From the NCBI GenBank assembly GCA_964495595.1, contig CAZBWH010000111.1, forward strand, positions 1 through 7,080: a DNA stretch of 7,080 bases, in the 5' to 3' direction. Numbering within the stretch: the first letter of the stretch is position 1; each line of letters opens with the position of its first letter. The notes under the pieces were generated by a model. That model saw only the letters and a program-made list of their open reading frames with translations, searched no databases and was not told the origin of the DNA. Origin of the DNA: CALMFQ01 sp964495595. GTDB lineage: Bacteria; Pseudomonadota; Gammaproteobacteria; Burkholderiales; SCOH01. A program made the translations under genes and the position numbers. Positions 1 to 5,423 of this stretch are shown in pieces.

Positions 1-415
1 CTGCCTGTATTGCCAAGCGCAGCGTGTGCCGCAACAGCCGCTGGGCGCATTGTTTTCCCTGTTGCTCCGGATGTACCGCAAGATCGTGGATGTGAAGATG
101 TGTTGGCGTGTCCGGTAGCGCGTCCAGGTGGGCCATCAGTGCTGATGGGTGGCCAGGATGCCAGGGATGGGCAATCAGGTAGCCGCCCAGATGTCCGAGC
201 TGGCCATGAATGCCATGGCAATAGCGTTTCGCCAAGGCCAGTCGGTTATGGAATACGCTGCCCGGTTCGTGGTATCCGGCTGGATAGACGCTGGACTGTA
301 TGTTCAGCAGGCTCGGGATATCGTTCACGTCGAGTTGGCGAACCTCAGGCGGCGTACCTGATGGCAGCTGTCTGTTCGATGGTATCATCGTCCGCATTTT
401 ATCGTGTTGCGACAT
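1..415 (-). CDS. GNAT family N-acetyltransferase, partial (3' end outside window)
   Basis: An open frame runs leftward off the window edge; 138 residues are visible. It reads as a GNAT acetyltransferase, which transfers an acetyl group from acetyl-CoA to an amine; the substrate is unknown. Residues 25-45 (VRQLDVNDIPSLLNIQSSVY) match the usual first strand and helix, HExxxVFxxRL follows at 49-59, GGYLIAHPW at 77-85 is a central strand, and HIHDLAVHPE at 108-117 leads into the acetyl-CoA pyrophosphate loop QGKQCA (119-124). In the family consensus R/Q-x-x-G-x-G/A the fourth position is Gly; here it is Gln. The ATG at 415 is the first start after an in-frame stop at 433-431 and has a weak AGAGA upstream. 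ATGs at 397 and 388 are alternatives, since the first 24 residues lie before the domain. The start is divergent from, and overlaps, that of the next gene. Confidence 0.8.
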   Translation of the reverse strand, partial: MSQHDKMRTMIPSNRQLPSGTPPEVRQLDVNDIPSLLNIQSSVYPAGYHEPGSVFHNRLALAKRYCHGIHGQLGHLGGYLIAHPWHPGHPSALMAHLDALPDTPTHLHIHDLAVHPEQQGKQCAQRLLRHTLRLAIQA

Positions 416-761
416 GGATTTCTCTACAGATCATTGTTCTGCCTGCGGCGCGTGCTGTGCAGCCTTTCGCGTAACCTTGCATGTGTCGGAGCTGGATTCG
501 GAGCCCGGAGGTTTTGTTCCGGCCAATCTGGCGGTTCACGAAACCGGTTCGTTGTGGCGCATGCGTGGCACGGACTACGCAAACCCGCGTTGTATCGCGC
601 TGACTGGCAAGGTTGGAGGGCGCGCCAGATGCGGTATCTATGCAGATCGACCATCCCCTTGCCGGGAATTTGCGCCATTGGCTGAGGTTGGGATATTCAG
701 CGAGGCCTGCAACCGGGCACGGTCGCGTCATGGTCTGCCTCCGTTACGGGTAGGTGACTAA
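414..761 (+). CDS. YkgJ family cysteine-cluster protein
   Basis: A 115-residue protein with the diagnostic CxxCxxCC cluster at its N-terminus (C8, C11, C14, C15), followed by C60, C73, C83 and C99. The segment RCGIYADRPSPCREF (72-86) is the typical second half of the YkgJ/UPF0153 family (PF03692), thought to bind a zinc ion or Fe-S cluster; its biochemical role is not established. No signal peptide or membrane segment is visible, so it is probably cytoplasmic. The ATG at 414 was chosen because family members begin a few residues before the first cysteine. An in-frame ATG at 300 would add 38 unrelated residues and overlap the divergent GNAT gene. No good Shine-Dalgarno precedes 414, so translation may be weak or nearly leaderless. 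It converges on hyi, with 78 bases between the two stops. Confidence 0.85.
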   Translation: MDFSTDHCSACGACCAAFRVTLHVSELDSEPGGFVPANLAVHETGSLWRMRGTDYANPRCIALTGKVGGRARCGIYADRPSPCREFAPLAEVGIFSEACNRARSRHGLPPLRVGD

Positions 762-839
762 AGGGCACGCTGATTTGCCTGCACTGGTGAATTGCGGGCT
801 GTACCCGCCCGTGCTCGCGTTAACCACTGATACCTGCTT

Positions 840-1646
840 TCAGCCACGAGAGGATATCGCCGTATCGGTGGTTTGCCGCAAACGCAGCCACCCCAGGCTG
901 GCGCTGGTATTGTCCCCCGGCCGGTATTCCGCACCACAGTAGCCGGAATAGGGTAGTTGACTGATCTGGTTGAACAGGTCTGTAAAGGGCAATGTGCCTG
1001 TGCCCGGAGCTCCCCGCCCAGGGGTGTCGGCAAACTGGATATGGCCGATTTGTTGCCAATAATGTCGCAAGCACTCACCCAGGTTCTCGCCAACGCGTGC
1101 CATGTGATACAGGTCGAATTGCATCTTGAGCTGGGGTAGGCCGATCGTCGTCAGCAGTTGCTGCATATCGGAAAAACGGTTGATCAGGAACCGTGGCATG
1201 TCGATGGGGTTGATGGCTTCAATCAGTGTGTCAATTCCGGCGGCGGCCAGCCTGGGTATCGCACGGCGCAGATTATGCGCCAGAGTACGGCACGCCTCGC
1301 CCCGCCTGATGCCTTCGGGTATTCGTCCAGCCAGTACATTGACCTGGCGAATGCCAAGGGTAGTTGCATAGTGAATGGCTTGCTCGACCGCTTCGGCAAA
1401 CGCCGATTCCTGGCCTGGCACACAAGCGAGCCCATCGCCACCTTGCATCAGGTCGCCGGCTGGCACATTGATTAAAACCATTCTGGCGTTGTATTCCTGT
1501 AATCGTCTTTGCCAGTGCTCAGCCGGGAGCTCATACGGGAACTGCACTTCGACATGGTCAAATCCCGCTGCGCACGCAGCGCCTACGCGTTGTTCGACGG
1601 GATATTCTGTAAACAGCATGGATAGATTGGCGGAGAAGTTGAGCAT
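840..1646 (-). CDS. hyi: hydroxypyruvate isomerase family protein (TIM barrel)
   Basis: A 268-residue AP-endonuclease-2-like TIM barrel (PF01261) of the hydroxypyruvate isomerase type. This type interconverts hydroxypyruvate and tartronate semialdehyde in glyoxylate metabolism; close relatives (OtnI) act on 2-oxo-tetronates. The start at 1646 gives the family N-terminus MLxFSANLSMLFTE and has GGAG six bases upstream. An ATG at 1685 would add 13 atypical residues. With this start the expected metal and catalytic residues fall at E143 (IEAIN), D178 and H181 (QFDLYHMAR), Q204 (HIQFADTPGR) and E240 (CGAEYRP), the usual family positions, and length is normal. No glyoxylate carboligase, tartronate semialdehyde reductase or otn genes are adjacent, so the exact substrate is inferred from family only. 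It is a lone gene on the minus strand, divergent from dusC. A TATGAT at 1679-1674 could be its -10 box, but no clear -35 is seen. Confidence 0.92.
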   Translation of the reverse strand: MLNFSANLSMLFTEYPVEQRVGAACAAGFDHVEVQFPYELPAEHWQRRLQEYNARMVLINVPAGDLMQGGDGLACVPGQESAFAEAVEQAIHYATTLGIRQVNVLAGRIPEGIRRGEACRTLAHNLRRAIPRLAAAGIDTLIEAINPIDMPRFLINRFSDMQQLLTTIGLPQLKMQFDLYHMARVGENLGECLRHYWQQIGHIQFADTPGRGAPGTGTLPFTDLFNQISQLPYSGYCGAEYRPGDNTSASLGWLRLRQTTDTAISSRG

Positions 1647-1751
1647 GATCGCTCCGGCAGGGAGATGCCAAGCATCATAAGCCATTCCGCTGGATATCCG
1701 TTACGGCAGGACTTCCGTCATGCCTGATCCAGTCGTAACCGCGAATGCCGA

Positions 1752-1757
1752 TATAAT
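1752..1757 (+). promoter_or_regulatory. -10 element of dusC promoter
   Basis: A perfect TATAAT lies 29 bases before the GTG start of dusC in the 140-base divergent gap with hyi. No good TTGACA is found 16-18 bases upstream, so the -35 is weak or activator-dependent. Transcription would start near 1764, giving a leader of about 23 bases. Confidence 0.55.
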
Positions 1758-1786
1758 CTACGGTTTGATTTCCCGGCTGATTGATT

Positions 1787-2743
1787 GTGAGAATTGCACT
1801 GGCGCCAATGGAGGGCTTGGTAGACGATGTCATGCGCGACATCCTGACATCAATTGGTGGTGTTGACTGGTGCGTGACCGAATTCGTTCGGGTAACTGAT
1901 TCACTGCTTCCTGCACGGAGTTTTCGTAGAATCTGTTCCGAATTGGAGCATGGTTGCCGTACGCCAGCCGGAACCCGGGTTCACCTGCAACTGCTTGGCA
2001 GCGATCCGCACTGTCTGGCAGAAAATGCCGCTCGTGCTGCAGAAATGGGTGTGCCAGTGATCGACCTCAACTTCGGTTGCCCGGCCCGGTCTGTCAATCG
2101 CCACCGGGGTGGTGCCATTTTGTTGCAGGAGCCGGAGTTGCTGTACCGGATCGTCGCCACCGTTCGCGCAGCAGTGCCGCACGCCGTCCCGATTACTGCC
2201 AAGATGCGGATCGGCTACCTGGATAGCACACAGGCACTGGATTGCGCGCTGGCGCTGATGAATGGTGGCATCGGCGAACTGGCCGTCCATGCCCGCACCA
2301 AGGCCGATGGCTACCGGCCGCCGGCCTATTGGGAATGGATTGCCCGAATTCGCGAGATCGTACACATACCGGTGGTGGCAAATGGCGAAATCTGGACGTT
2401 CGCCGACTATCAGCGCTGTCGCGAAATCAGTGGTTGTCAGGATGTCATGCTTGGCAGGGGATTGATCGCGTGTCCGGATCTTGCTTGGCAAATTCGCTCA
2501 GGCGGCCAGCTGCGGCGCAGAACTTGGCAGCAAATGCTGCCTTGGCTCAGGGATTTTTATCTCAAGGTTACCCACAAGGTCGTGCCACAGCATTGCCCTG
2601 GTCGCTTGAAGCAATGGCTGACATATCTGGCTCGGGAGTATCCAGAGGCTGGCGACCTTCATCGGGTACTCAGGGCGGAAAACAATGTCACCACCGTGTT
2701 GCAGATTCTCGACCGACACCTGCTGGAGGCAGAGCCAGTATGA
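1787..2743 (+). CDS. dusC: tRNA-dihydrouridine(16) synthase DusC
   Basis: A 318-residue flavoenzyme that reduces uridine 16 in the D-loop of tRNAs with NADPH and FMN. The sequence follows E. coli DusC (315 residues) almost throughout: LAPMEG at 5-10, TEFVRVxDxLLP at 31-42, QLLG at 68-71, DLNFGCP at 93-99 with catalytic C98, K139 in ITAKMRIG, H168 in AVHARTK, the FMN-phosphate segment VANGEIW, and the C-terminal RLKQWLTYLAREYPEA that marks the DusC class. The GTG at 1787 gives the DusC N-terminus (M)RIALAPMEG and aligns C98, K139 and H168 with E. coli numbering. A TTG at 1781 in the same frame would add two residues. No strong Shine-Dalgarno precedes either. Its stop overlaps the start of a small downstream frame (ATGA). 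DusC rather than DusA or DusB is judged from the C-terminal helical domain. Confidence 0.95.
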   Translation: MRIALAPMEGLVDDVMRDILTSIGGVDWCVTEFVRVTDSLLPARSFRRICSELEHGCRTPAGTRVHLQLLGSDPHCLAENAARAAEMGVPVIDLNFGCPARSVNRHRGGAILLQEPELLYRIVATVRAAVPHAVPITAKMRIGYLDSTQALDCALALMNGGIGELAVHARTKADGYRPPAYWEWIARIREIVHIPVVANGEIWTFADYQRCREISGCQDVMLGRGLIACPDLAWQIRSGGQLRRRTWQQMLPWLRDFYLKVTHKVVPQHCPGRLKQWLTYLAREYPEAGDLHRVLRAENNVTTVLQILDRHLLEAEPV

Positions 2744-2856
2744 ATGACAAGCCCATGCCCTTCGGATGGCATGTCCTTCTGTGGACGTCGATCGCCGGAT
2801 CGATCTGTTGGCTTGCGGTCAATTGTCTCTTACCCAATGATTGCCCACAGGTATAA
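2740..2856 (+). CDS. small single-span membrane protein, unknown
   Basis: An open frame of 38 codons, too short for routine gene calling. Its ATG (2740-2742) overlaps the dusC stop (2741-2743) as ATGA, and GGAGG lies 10 bases upstream at 2725-2729, inside dusC, so translational coupling is plausible. The product has a short polar start (MNDKP), then an uninterrupted hydrophobic stretch at about residues 8-31 (three Trp, rich in Leu, Ile, Val, Ala), then a short tail with Pro, Asp and Cys. This fits one inner-membrane helix. The stop codon TAA (2854-2856) lies inside the TATAAT of the fabI promoter. I do not recognise a family. It could be a chance frame; overlap, ribosome-binding site and helix composition argue for it. 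Confidence 0.45.
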   Translation: MNDKPMPFGWHVLLWTSIAGSICWLAVNCLLPNDCPQV

Positions 2857-2857
2857 T
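2829..2857 (+). promoter_or_regulatory. fabI promoter
   Basis: A perfect -10 TATAAT is at 2852-2857. The 17-base-spaced -35 position (2829-2834, CTTACC) matches TTGACA in only three places, so -10 carries the call. The predicted start near 2864 gives a leader of about 22 bases holding AGAGG (2876-2880). The -10 contains the stop codon of the preceding small frame. Confidence 0.65.
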
Positions 2858-2885
2858 CGCGACACTTCATTCAATAGAGGCTGTC

Positions 2886-3671
2886 ATGGGGTTTCTTGCC
2901 AACAAGCGCATTCTGATTACTGGATTGTTGTCCAATCGCTCGATTGCTTACGGCATTGCCCAAGCGATGCAACGTGAAGGGGCGGAGCTGGCATTCACAT
3001 ATGTTGTTGACAGGTTGTACGACCGAGTAGTGGAAATGGCCGCCGAATTCGGCAGCAATACGGTTATTCGCTGCGACGTTACCAGTGATGATGAAATTGC
3101 AGGCATGTTTGCCACACTGCAAAATCACTGGCCGGAAGGGTTTGATGGCATCGTCCATTCGATCGGCTTTGCGCCGCGAGAGGCCCTTGCTGGCGATTTT
3201 CTTGACTCCGTTTCGCGGGAATCTTTTGCCATTGCCCAGGATATCAGTGCTTACAGCTTCGCTGCGCTTGCCAAGGCTGGTCGAGCGCAGTTACGCGACG
3301 ATGCGGCGTTGCTGACGCTCAGCTATCTTGGCGCGGAGCGTGCCATGCCCAGTTACAACGTCATGGGCCTTGCTAAAGCCAGTTTGGAGGCCTGTGTCCG
3401 GTATACCGCGCTTAGCTTGGGGCAGCGAGGGATTCGCGTCAACGGTATTTCGGCAGGCCCGATCAAAACGCTGGCCGCCGCCGGCATCAACGGCTTCAGC
3501 AAGATATTGCACCACGTCGCGACCAATGCGCCATTGCGGCGCAATGTATCGATTGAAGAGGTAGGAAATGTGGCCGCGTTCCTGATGAGTGATCTGGCTT
3601 CCGGGATCACTGGCGAGATCACTCATGTGGACGCGGGTTACAGCATTGTTGCGCCTCTCGCCGAAGAGTGA
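2886..3671 (+). CDS. fabI: enoyl-[acyl-carrier-protein] reductase (NADH) FabI
   Basis: A 261-residue short-chain dehydrogenase that performs the last reduction of each fatty-acid elongation cycle, converting trans-2-enoyl-ACP to acyl-ACP with NADH in the cytoplasm. The N-terminus MGFLANKRILITGLLSNRSIAYGIA holds the FabI form of the nucleotide loop; CDVT at 63-66 and HSIGFAP at 91-97 follow. The FabI catalytic set is present: Y147 (SYLGAERAMPSYNVMGLAK), Y157 and K164, equivalent to E. coli Y146, Y156 and K163. SAGPIKTLAAAGI at 189-201 is the substrate loop. G94, M160 and F204 correspond to E. coli G93, M159 and F203, positions where triclosan-resistance changes occur; all are wild type, so sensitivity is expected by inference. 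The ATG at 2886 has AGAGG five bases upstream and gives the family start; an in-frame ATG at 2841 lies upstream of the predicted transcription start. Confidence 0.98.
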   Translation: MGFLANKRILITGLLSNRSIAYGIAQAMQREGAELAFTYVVDRLYDRVVEMAAEFGSNTVIRCDVTSDDEIAGMFATLQNHWPEGFDGIVHSIGFAPREALAGDFLDSVSRESFAIAQDISAYSFAALAKAGRAQLRDDAALLTLSYLGAERAMPSYNVMGLAKASLEACVRYTALSLGQRGIRVNGISAGPIKTLAAAGINGFSKILHHVATNAPLRRNVSIEEVGNVAAFLMSDLASGITGEITHVDAGYSIVAPLAEE

Positions 3672-3690
3672 TTTTTGTTGTCGTGCCGTG

Positions 3691-3719
3691 TTGACTCAGT
3701 GGGCTAAAATCACTATCAT
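3691..3719 (+). promoter_or_regulatory. tRNA operon promoter
   Basis: TTGACT (3691-3696), a 17-base spacer and TATCAT (3714-3719) form a good sigma-70 promoter. It is followed directly by GGCGCC, a GC-rich discriminator typical of stringently controlled stable-RNA promoters. Initiation near 3726 would precede the first tRNA by about ten bases. Confidence 0.75.
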
Positions 3720-3736
3720 GGCGCCTCTTCTGAAAC

Positions 3737-3830
3737 GGAGAAATGGCCGAGAGGTCGAAGGCACTCCCCTGCTAAGGGAGCATACGGGCCAAAACCCGTA
3801 TCGAGGGTTCGAATCCCTCTTTCTCCGCCA
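3737..3830 (+). tRNA. tRNA-Ser(GCT)
   Basis: The acceptor stem GGAGAAA (3737-3743) pairs with TTTCTCC (3820-3826), followed by discriminator G and an encoded CCA. The anticodon stem CTCCC/GGGAG (3764-3768/3776-3780) encloses loop CTGCTAA with anticodon GCT at 3771-3773, which reads AGC and AGU. A long variable arm (ACGGGCC...CCCGT) and T-arm GAGGGTTCGAATCCCTC (3803-3819) confirm a class II serine tRNA. It is first of a two-gene tRNA operon. Confidence 0.98.
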
Positions 3831-3841
3831 GACTAGTTAGC

Positions 3842-3918
3842 GCGCCCGTAGCTCAGTTGGATAGAGTATTTGGCTACGAACCAAAGGGTCGGGCGTTCGA
3901 ATCGCTCCGGGCGCGCCA
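3842..3918 (+). tRNA. tRNA-Arg(ACG)
   Basis: The acceptor stem GCGCCCG (3842-3848) pairs with CGGGCGC (3908-3914), then discriminator G and encoded CCA. The anticodon loop CTACGAA (3874-3880), closed by TTTGG/CCAAA, carries anticodon ACG (3876-3878), normally modified to ICG to read CGU, CGC and CGA. The T-arm GGGCG-TTCGAAT-CGCTC has one G-T wobble pair. It lies 11 bases after tRNA-Ser in the same transcript. Confidence 0.98.
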
Positions 3919-3926
3919 ATACATAT

Positions 3927-3952
3927 AAAACGGCAGCAGTCGCTGCCGTTTT
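3927..3952 (+). terminator. Rho-independent terminator of the tRNA operon
   Basis: A perfect 11-bp hairpin: AAAACGGCAGC (3927-3937), loop AGTC, GCTGCCGTTTT (3942-3952), followed by GCTTTT. The A- and T-tracts on both arms mean it could work in either direction. It ends ten bases before the proposed prophage terminus, so the insertion left the tRNA operon intact. Confidence 0.88.
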
Positions 3953-3961
3953 GCTTTTGCG

Positions 3962-4020
3962 TGTATTATTAGTTAGCCTGTTTATATTAGTTAGCTTGAT
4001 ATATGGCACAGGGGGCTAAC
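3962..4020. repeat. prophage left terminus with transposase-binding-like repeats
   Basis: Two adjacent 18-base units, 3963-3980 and 3981-3998, agree at 14 of 18 positions and share ATTAGTTAGC then C/T, TG. A third GTTAGCC occurs inverted at 4014-4020 (GGCTAAC). Mu-type left ends begin TG and carry several transposase sites of mixed orientation and spacing, which this resembles. The exact terminus (3962, or less likely 3979) is inferred. Confidence 0.6.
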
Positions 4021-4211
4021 AAAAGTGGGAAGACCGTGGAGAACCAAATATAAGCTGGGATGAGGGTTTACTGGGTGTTGGGCTGGGTAAATCATTAAAC
4101 GCTGATATGCAACGGGTTAGAGCGAAAACGATTTAATATCGAGCAGGTTTGCAGGATAAATGGCAAGCGTGCGTTAAATGAATGGGCCGGGTTGTGGCCG
4201 GGTGGAAAAAG
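4021..4211. other. non-coding stretch between prophage end and repressor terminator
   Basis: About 190 bases with no credible gene; the longest ATG frames here are about 12 codons. Composition is more AT-rich than the phage genes. GGCCGGGT occurs twice near 4185-4203. I see no clear promoter. In Mu-like phages this space between the end and the repressor 3' end holds further transposase sites, but I find no third clear direct copy beyond 4020. Confidence 0.5.
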
Positions 4212-4213
4212 TT

Positions 4214-4242
4214 AACGGGCTGGGGGAAATCCTCAGCCCGTT
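4214..4242 (-). terminator. terminator downstream of repressor gene
   Basis: Perfect 9-bp arms AACGGGCTG (4214-4222) and CAGCCCGTT (4234-4242), extendable by G-C and G-T pairs into the loop. On the minus strand it lies 14 bases past the repressor stop and is followed by AACTTTTT. On the plus strand TTTTGCGTTTT follows, so it may be bidirectional and shield the repressor from rightward transcription. Confidence 0.75.
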
Positions 4243-4256
4243 TTGCGTTTTGGGGC

Positions 4257-4772
4257 TTACTTTTTCTTTTCGAATACGTTGGCGGCTTCGCTGACGGCCA
4301 TGCCAGCGTGGAACCAGGCGGACATGCTCTGGGTGCGGATGGCGGTGGCGACTTTGTTCAGGGCGGCTTTGCCGCTGTCGCTGGCGGTGCGGTAGGTGCG
4401 CATCAGCTCGGCTTCGTCGGCGGGCTGATCGGCGCCTGGCGCAGATTGGGCGCCGGCTTGCAGCTCGCGCAGCTCGGCGCGGGTTTTGGGCAGGCGGCCC
4501 GTGGCCAGCCAGTCAATGGTGACGCCTCCGGCATTGGCGATGGCAACAAGGATGTCTGTACGGGGGATGGCTCCTGCCAGGATGTTGCGTAGCGTACTTT
4601 CTCCGATGCCGCATTCTGCGGCAAACCACACTGTTTTTCTGTCTCCGATAATGTCTTTAATTCGCGACGTAAGTTGGTCGGATTCGTACTCGGGAATCCG
4701 ACGCGACGAATCAGAAGAATCCGACGCGGTCGGATTCTCTTGAAAGCCAGTATTCATGCGGGGCACAGCCAT
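4257..4772 (-). CDS. phage repressor, XRE/CI-type helix-turn-helix
   Basis: A 171-residue protein, probably the lysogeny repressor. Residues 34-92 form the DNA-binding domain: RIKDIIGD, then an HTH around VWFAAECGIGESTLRNILAG (48-67), then PRTDILVAIANAGGVTIDWLATGR, whose IDWLATG ending is typical of CI-like phage regulators. Residues 12-32 are a Ser/Asp-rich tail (TASDSSDSSRR). The C-terminal part (about 95-171) has Ala-rich helices, presumably for oligomerisation; no LexA-type protease region (S24) is visible, so RecA-driven self-cleavage is unlikely. The ATG at 4772 has AGGGGG about seven bases upstream; ATG 4856 lies across the divergent early promoter and lacks this support. It is divergent from the early operon, and probable operators lie in its own 5' coding part and just upstream, implying autoregulation. 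Confidence 0.8.
   Translation of the reverse strand: MAVPRMNTGFQENPTASDSSDSSRRIPEYESDQLTSRIKDIIGDRKTVWFAAECGIGESTLRNILAGAIPRTDILVAIANAGGVTIDWLATGRLPKTRAELRELQAGAQSAPGADQPADEAELMRTYRTASDSGKAALNKVATAIRTQSMSAWFHAGMAVSEAANVFEKKK
4677..4737. promoter_or_regulatory. probable repressor operator cluster inside repressor gene
   Basis: Four copies of one 9-base word form two dyads: GTCGGATTC (4677-4685), 8 bases, GAATCCGAC (4694-4702); and GAATCCGAC (4717-4725), 3 bases, GTCGGATTC (4729-4737). Both direct copies extend to GAATCCGACGCG. They overlie codons 12-32 of the repressor. Binding by the repressor or by the gp16-like protein is inferred. Confidence 0.65.
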
Positions 4773-4798
4773 TTTTAACCCCCTTTGCGCAAAAAATA

Positions 4799-4817
4799 GA
4801 ATCCGACGCGCAGAATT
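4799..4817. promoter_or_regulatory. probable operator next to early promoter
   Basis: A fifth copy of GAATCCGACGCG (4799-4810) followed by CAGAATT. The copy at 4694 is followed in the same way by ACGAATC, suggesting a 19-base site GAATCCGACGCG-NN-GAATY. It ends four bases before the -35 of the early promoter and lies where a leftward repressor promoter would be (possible -10 TATTTT at 4798-4793). It could control both directions. Confidence 0.6.
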
Positions 4818-4820
4818 ATG

Positions 4821-4849
4821 TTGACATGTCGCAGTTAAATGCGAATAAT
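4821..4849 (+). promoter_or_regulatory. prophage early promoter
   Basis: A perfect -35 TTGACA (4821-4826), a 17-base spacer and AATAAT (4844-4849, five of six matches). Transcription would begin near 4856, 30 bases before the gp16-like gene. It is flanked upstream by an operator-like repeat, as expected for a repressor-controlled lytic promoter. Confidence 0.8.
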
Positions 4850-4885
4850 CCAACACATTCCAACGAATTCACACGGAATTATGAC

Positions 4886-5116
4886 ATGGCAAGAGGGGTA
4901 AACAAAGCGCCACGGGTGCGAACCCTGAAGGAGGCGAGGGCGGCCTTTCAGCGCTCTGGCCAGAGTGTGCGGGCATGGGCGCTGGCCAATGGCTTCAGCG
5001 TGAATCTGGTGTACATGGTGCTGGCTGGCCAGCGGCCGGGCCTGCGCGGGCAATCGCACAAGATTGCGGTGCGGCTGGGAGTGAAGGATGGCGTGGTTAT
5101 TGAAGGGGAAGAGTGA
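4886..5116 (+). CDS. BcepMu gp16-like phage DNA-binding protein
   Basis: A 76-residue basic protein matching the BcepMu gp16 family of small phage regulators. Its pattern is VRTLKEARAAFQRSGQSVRAWA (11-32), then NGFSVNLVYMVLAGQRPGLRGQSHKIAVRLGVKDG (34-68). The first part resembles a helix-turn-helix and the RGxxHxIAVxLG motif is the family hallmark. The position, first gene of the early transcript and divergent from the repressor, is that of Ner or Cro in other transposable phages, so it probably represses early or repressor transcription (inference). The ATG at 4886 is used because an in-frame ATG at 4826 lies upstream of the predicted transcription start. The Shine-Dalgarno is weak (CGGAA). 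The next gene starts one base after its stop. Confidence 0.85.
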   Translation: MARGVNKAPRVRTLKEARAAFQRSGQSVRAWALANGFSVNLVYMVLAGQRPGLRGQSHKIAVRLGVKDGVVIEGEE

Positions 5117-5117
5117 G

Positions 5118-5423
5118 ATGGATGCGATGCAAGAGAAATTGGCCGGTATTGTCTTGACCGTGGCCCAGTATGAGCGGCTGCGTGCGGTGCGGGCAGCGCG
5201 CAACCGGGCTCGCGTAGATGATTTAGCGGCGCATGGCCAAAGCCATTTGCCTGATTGCGGGCTGACCCCTGAGCAGCACATTGCCGCAGATATCGCTGCC
5301 GTGTTGAACAAGCATCGGTTACGCAGCCCGGGTGAGCTTGCGGACGGCCTGACAGCGGCGCTGATGGCTCAGGTGCCGCCGTCAGTGGCGATTCAGGCGT
5401 TGTCAGCCGCCATTGGCAAGTAA
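5118..5423 (+). CDS. hypothetical phage early protein (101 aa)
   Basis: A 101-residue protein of unrecognised family. Residues 5-45 look like a long amphipathic helix rich in Arg, Ala and Leu (LTVAQYERLRAVRAARNRARVDD), and residues 60-100 are a further helical Ala/Leu-rich part with LTPEQHIAADIAAVLN. There are no catalytic motifs, membrane spans or signal peptide. The ATG at 5118 follows the gp16-like stop after one base and has GGGGAAGAG upstream, so co-translation from the early promoter is likely; an in-frame ATG at 5088 would overlap the preceding gene. Its 3' end overlaps that of an opposing small gene by 21 bases. Small helical genes like this are common between Ner-type regulators and the transposase in Mu-like phages, but no function can be assigned. 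Confidence 0.72.
   Translation: MDAMQEKLAGIVLTVAQYERLRAVRAARNRARVDDLAAHGQSHLPDCGLTPEQHIAADIAAVLNKHRLRSPGELADGLTAALMAQVPPSVAIQALSAAIGK

Noticed and set aside
10..474. Plus-strand frame over the first 470 bases
   Set aside because: The opposite strand encodes a recognisable GNAT domain there, and this frame shows no domain and an odd composition.
781..814. Hairpin GCGGG-CTGTA-CCCGC between the convergent ykgJ-like and hyi genes
   Set aside because: The stem has only five pairs (plus a loose outer GCAC/GTGC) and no T-run on either side, so it is not a supported terminator.
1901..2491. Minus-strand frame of 196 codons inside dusC
   Set aside because: It is antisense to a fully conserved DusC with all catalytic residues.
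3705..3710. TAAAAT as the tRNA operon -10 box
   Set aside because: It lies only eight bases after TTGACT. TATCAT at 3714-3719 has the proper 17-base spacing and the GC-rich discriminator.
3833..3841. CTAGTTAGC between the two tRNA genes, resembling the ATTAGTTAGC of the prophage end
   Set aside because: Only TAGTTAGC (eight bases) is shared, and Mu-like phages do not use a core-site att. Probably chance.
4182..4592. Plus-strand Gly-rich frame of 136 codons
   Set aside because: It is antisense to the repressor, which has a recognisable HTH, ribosome-binding site and terminator. The Gly/Ala composition is that of a shadow frame.
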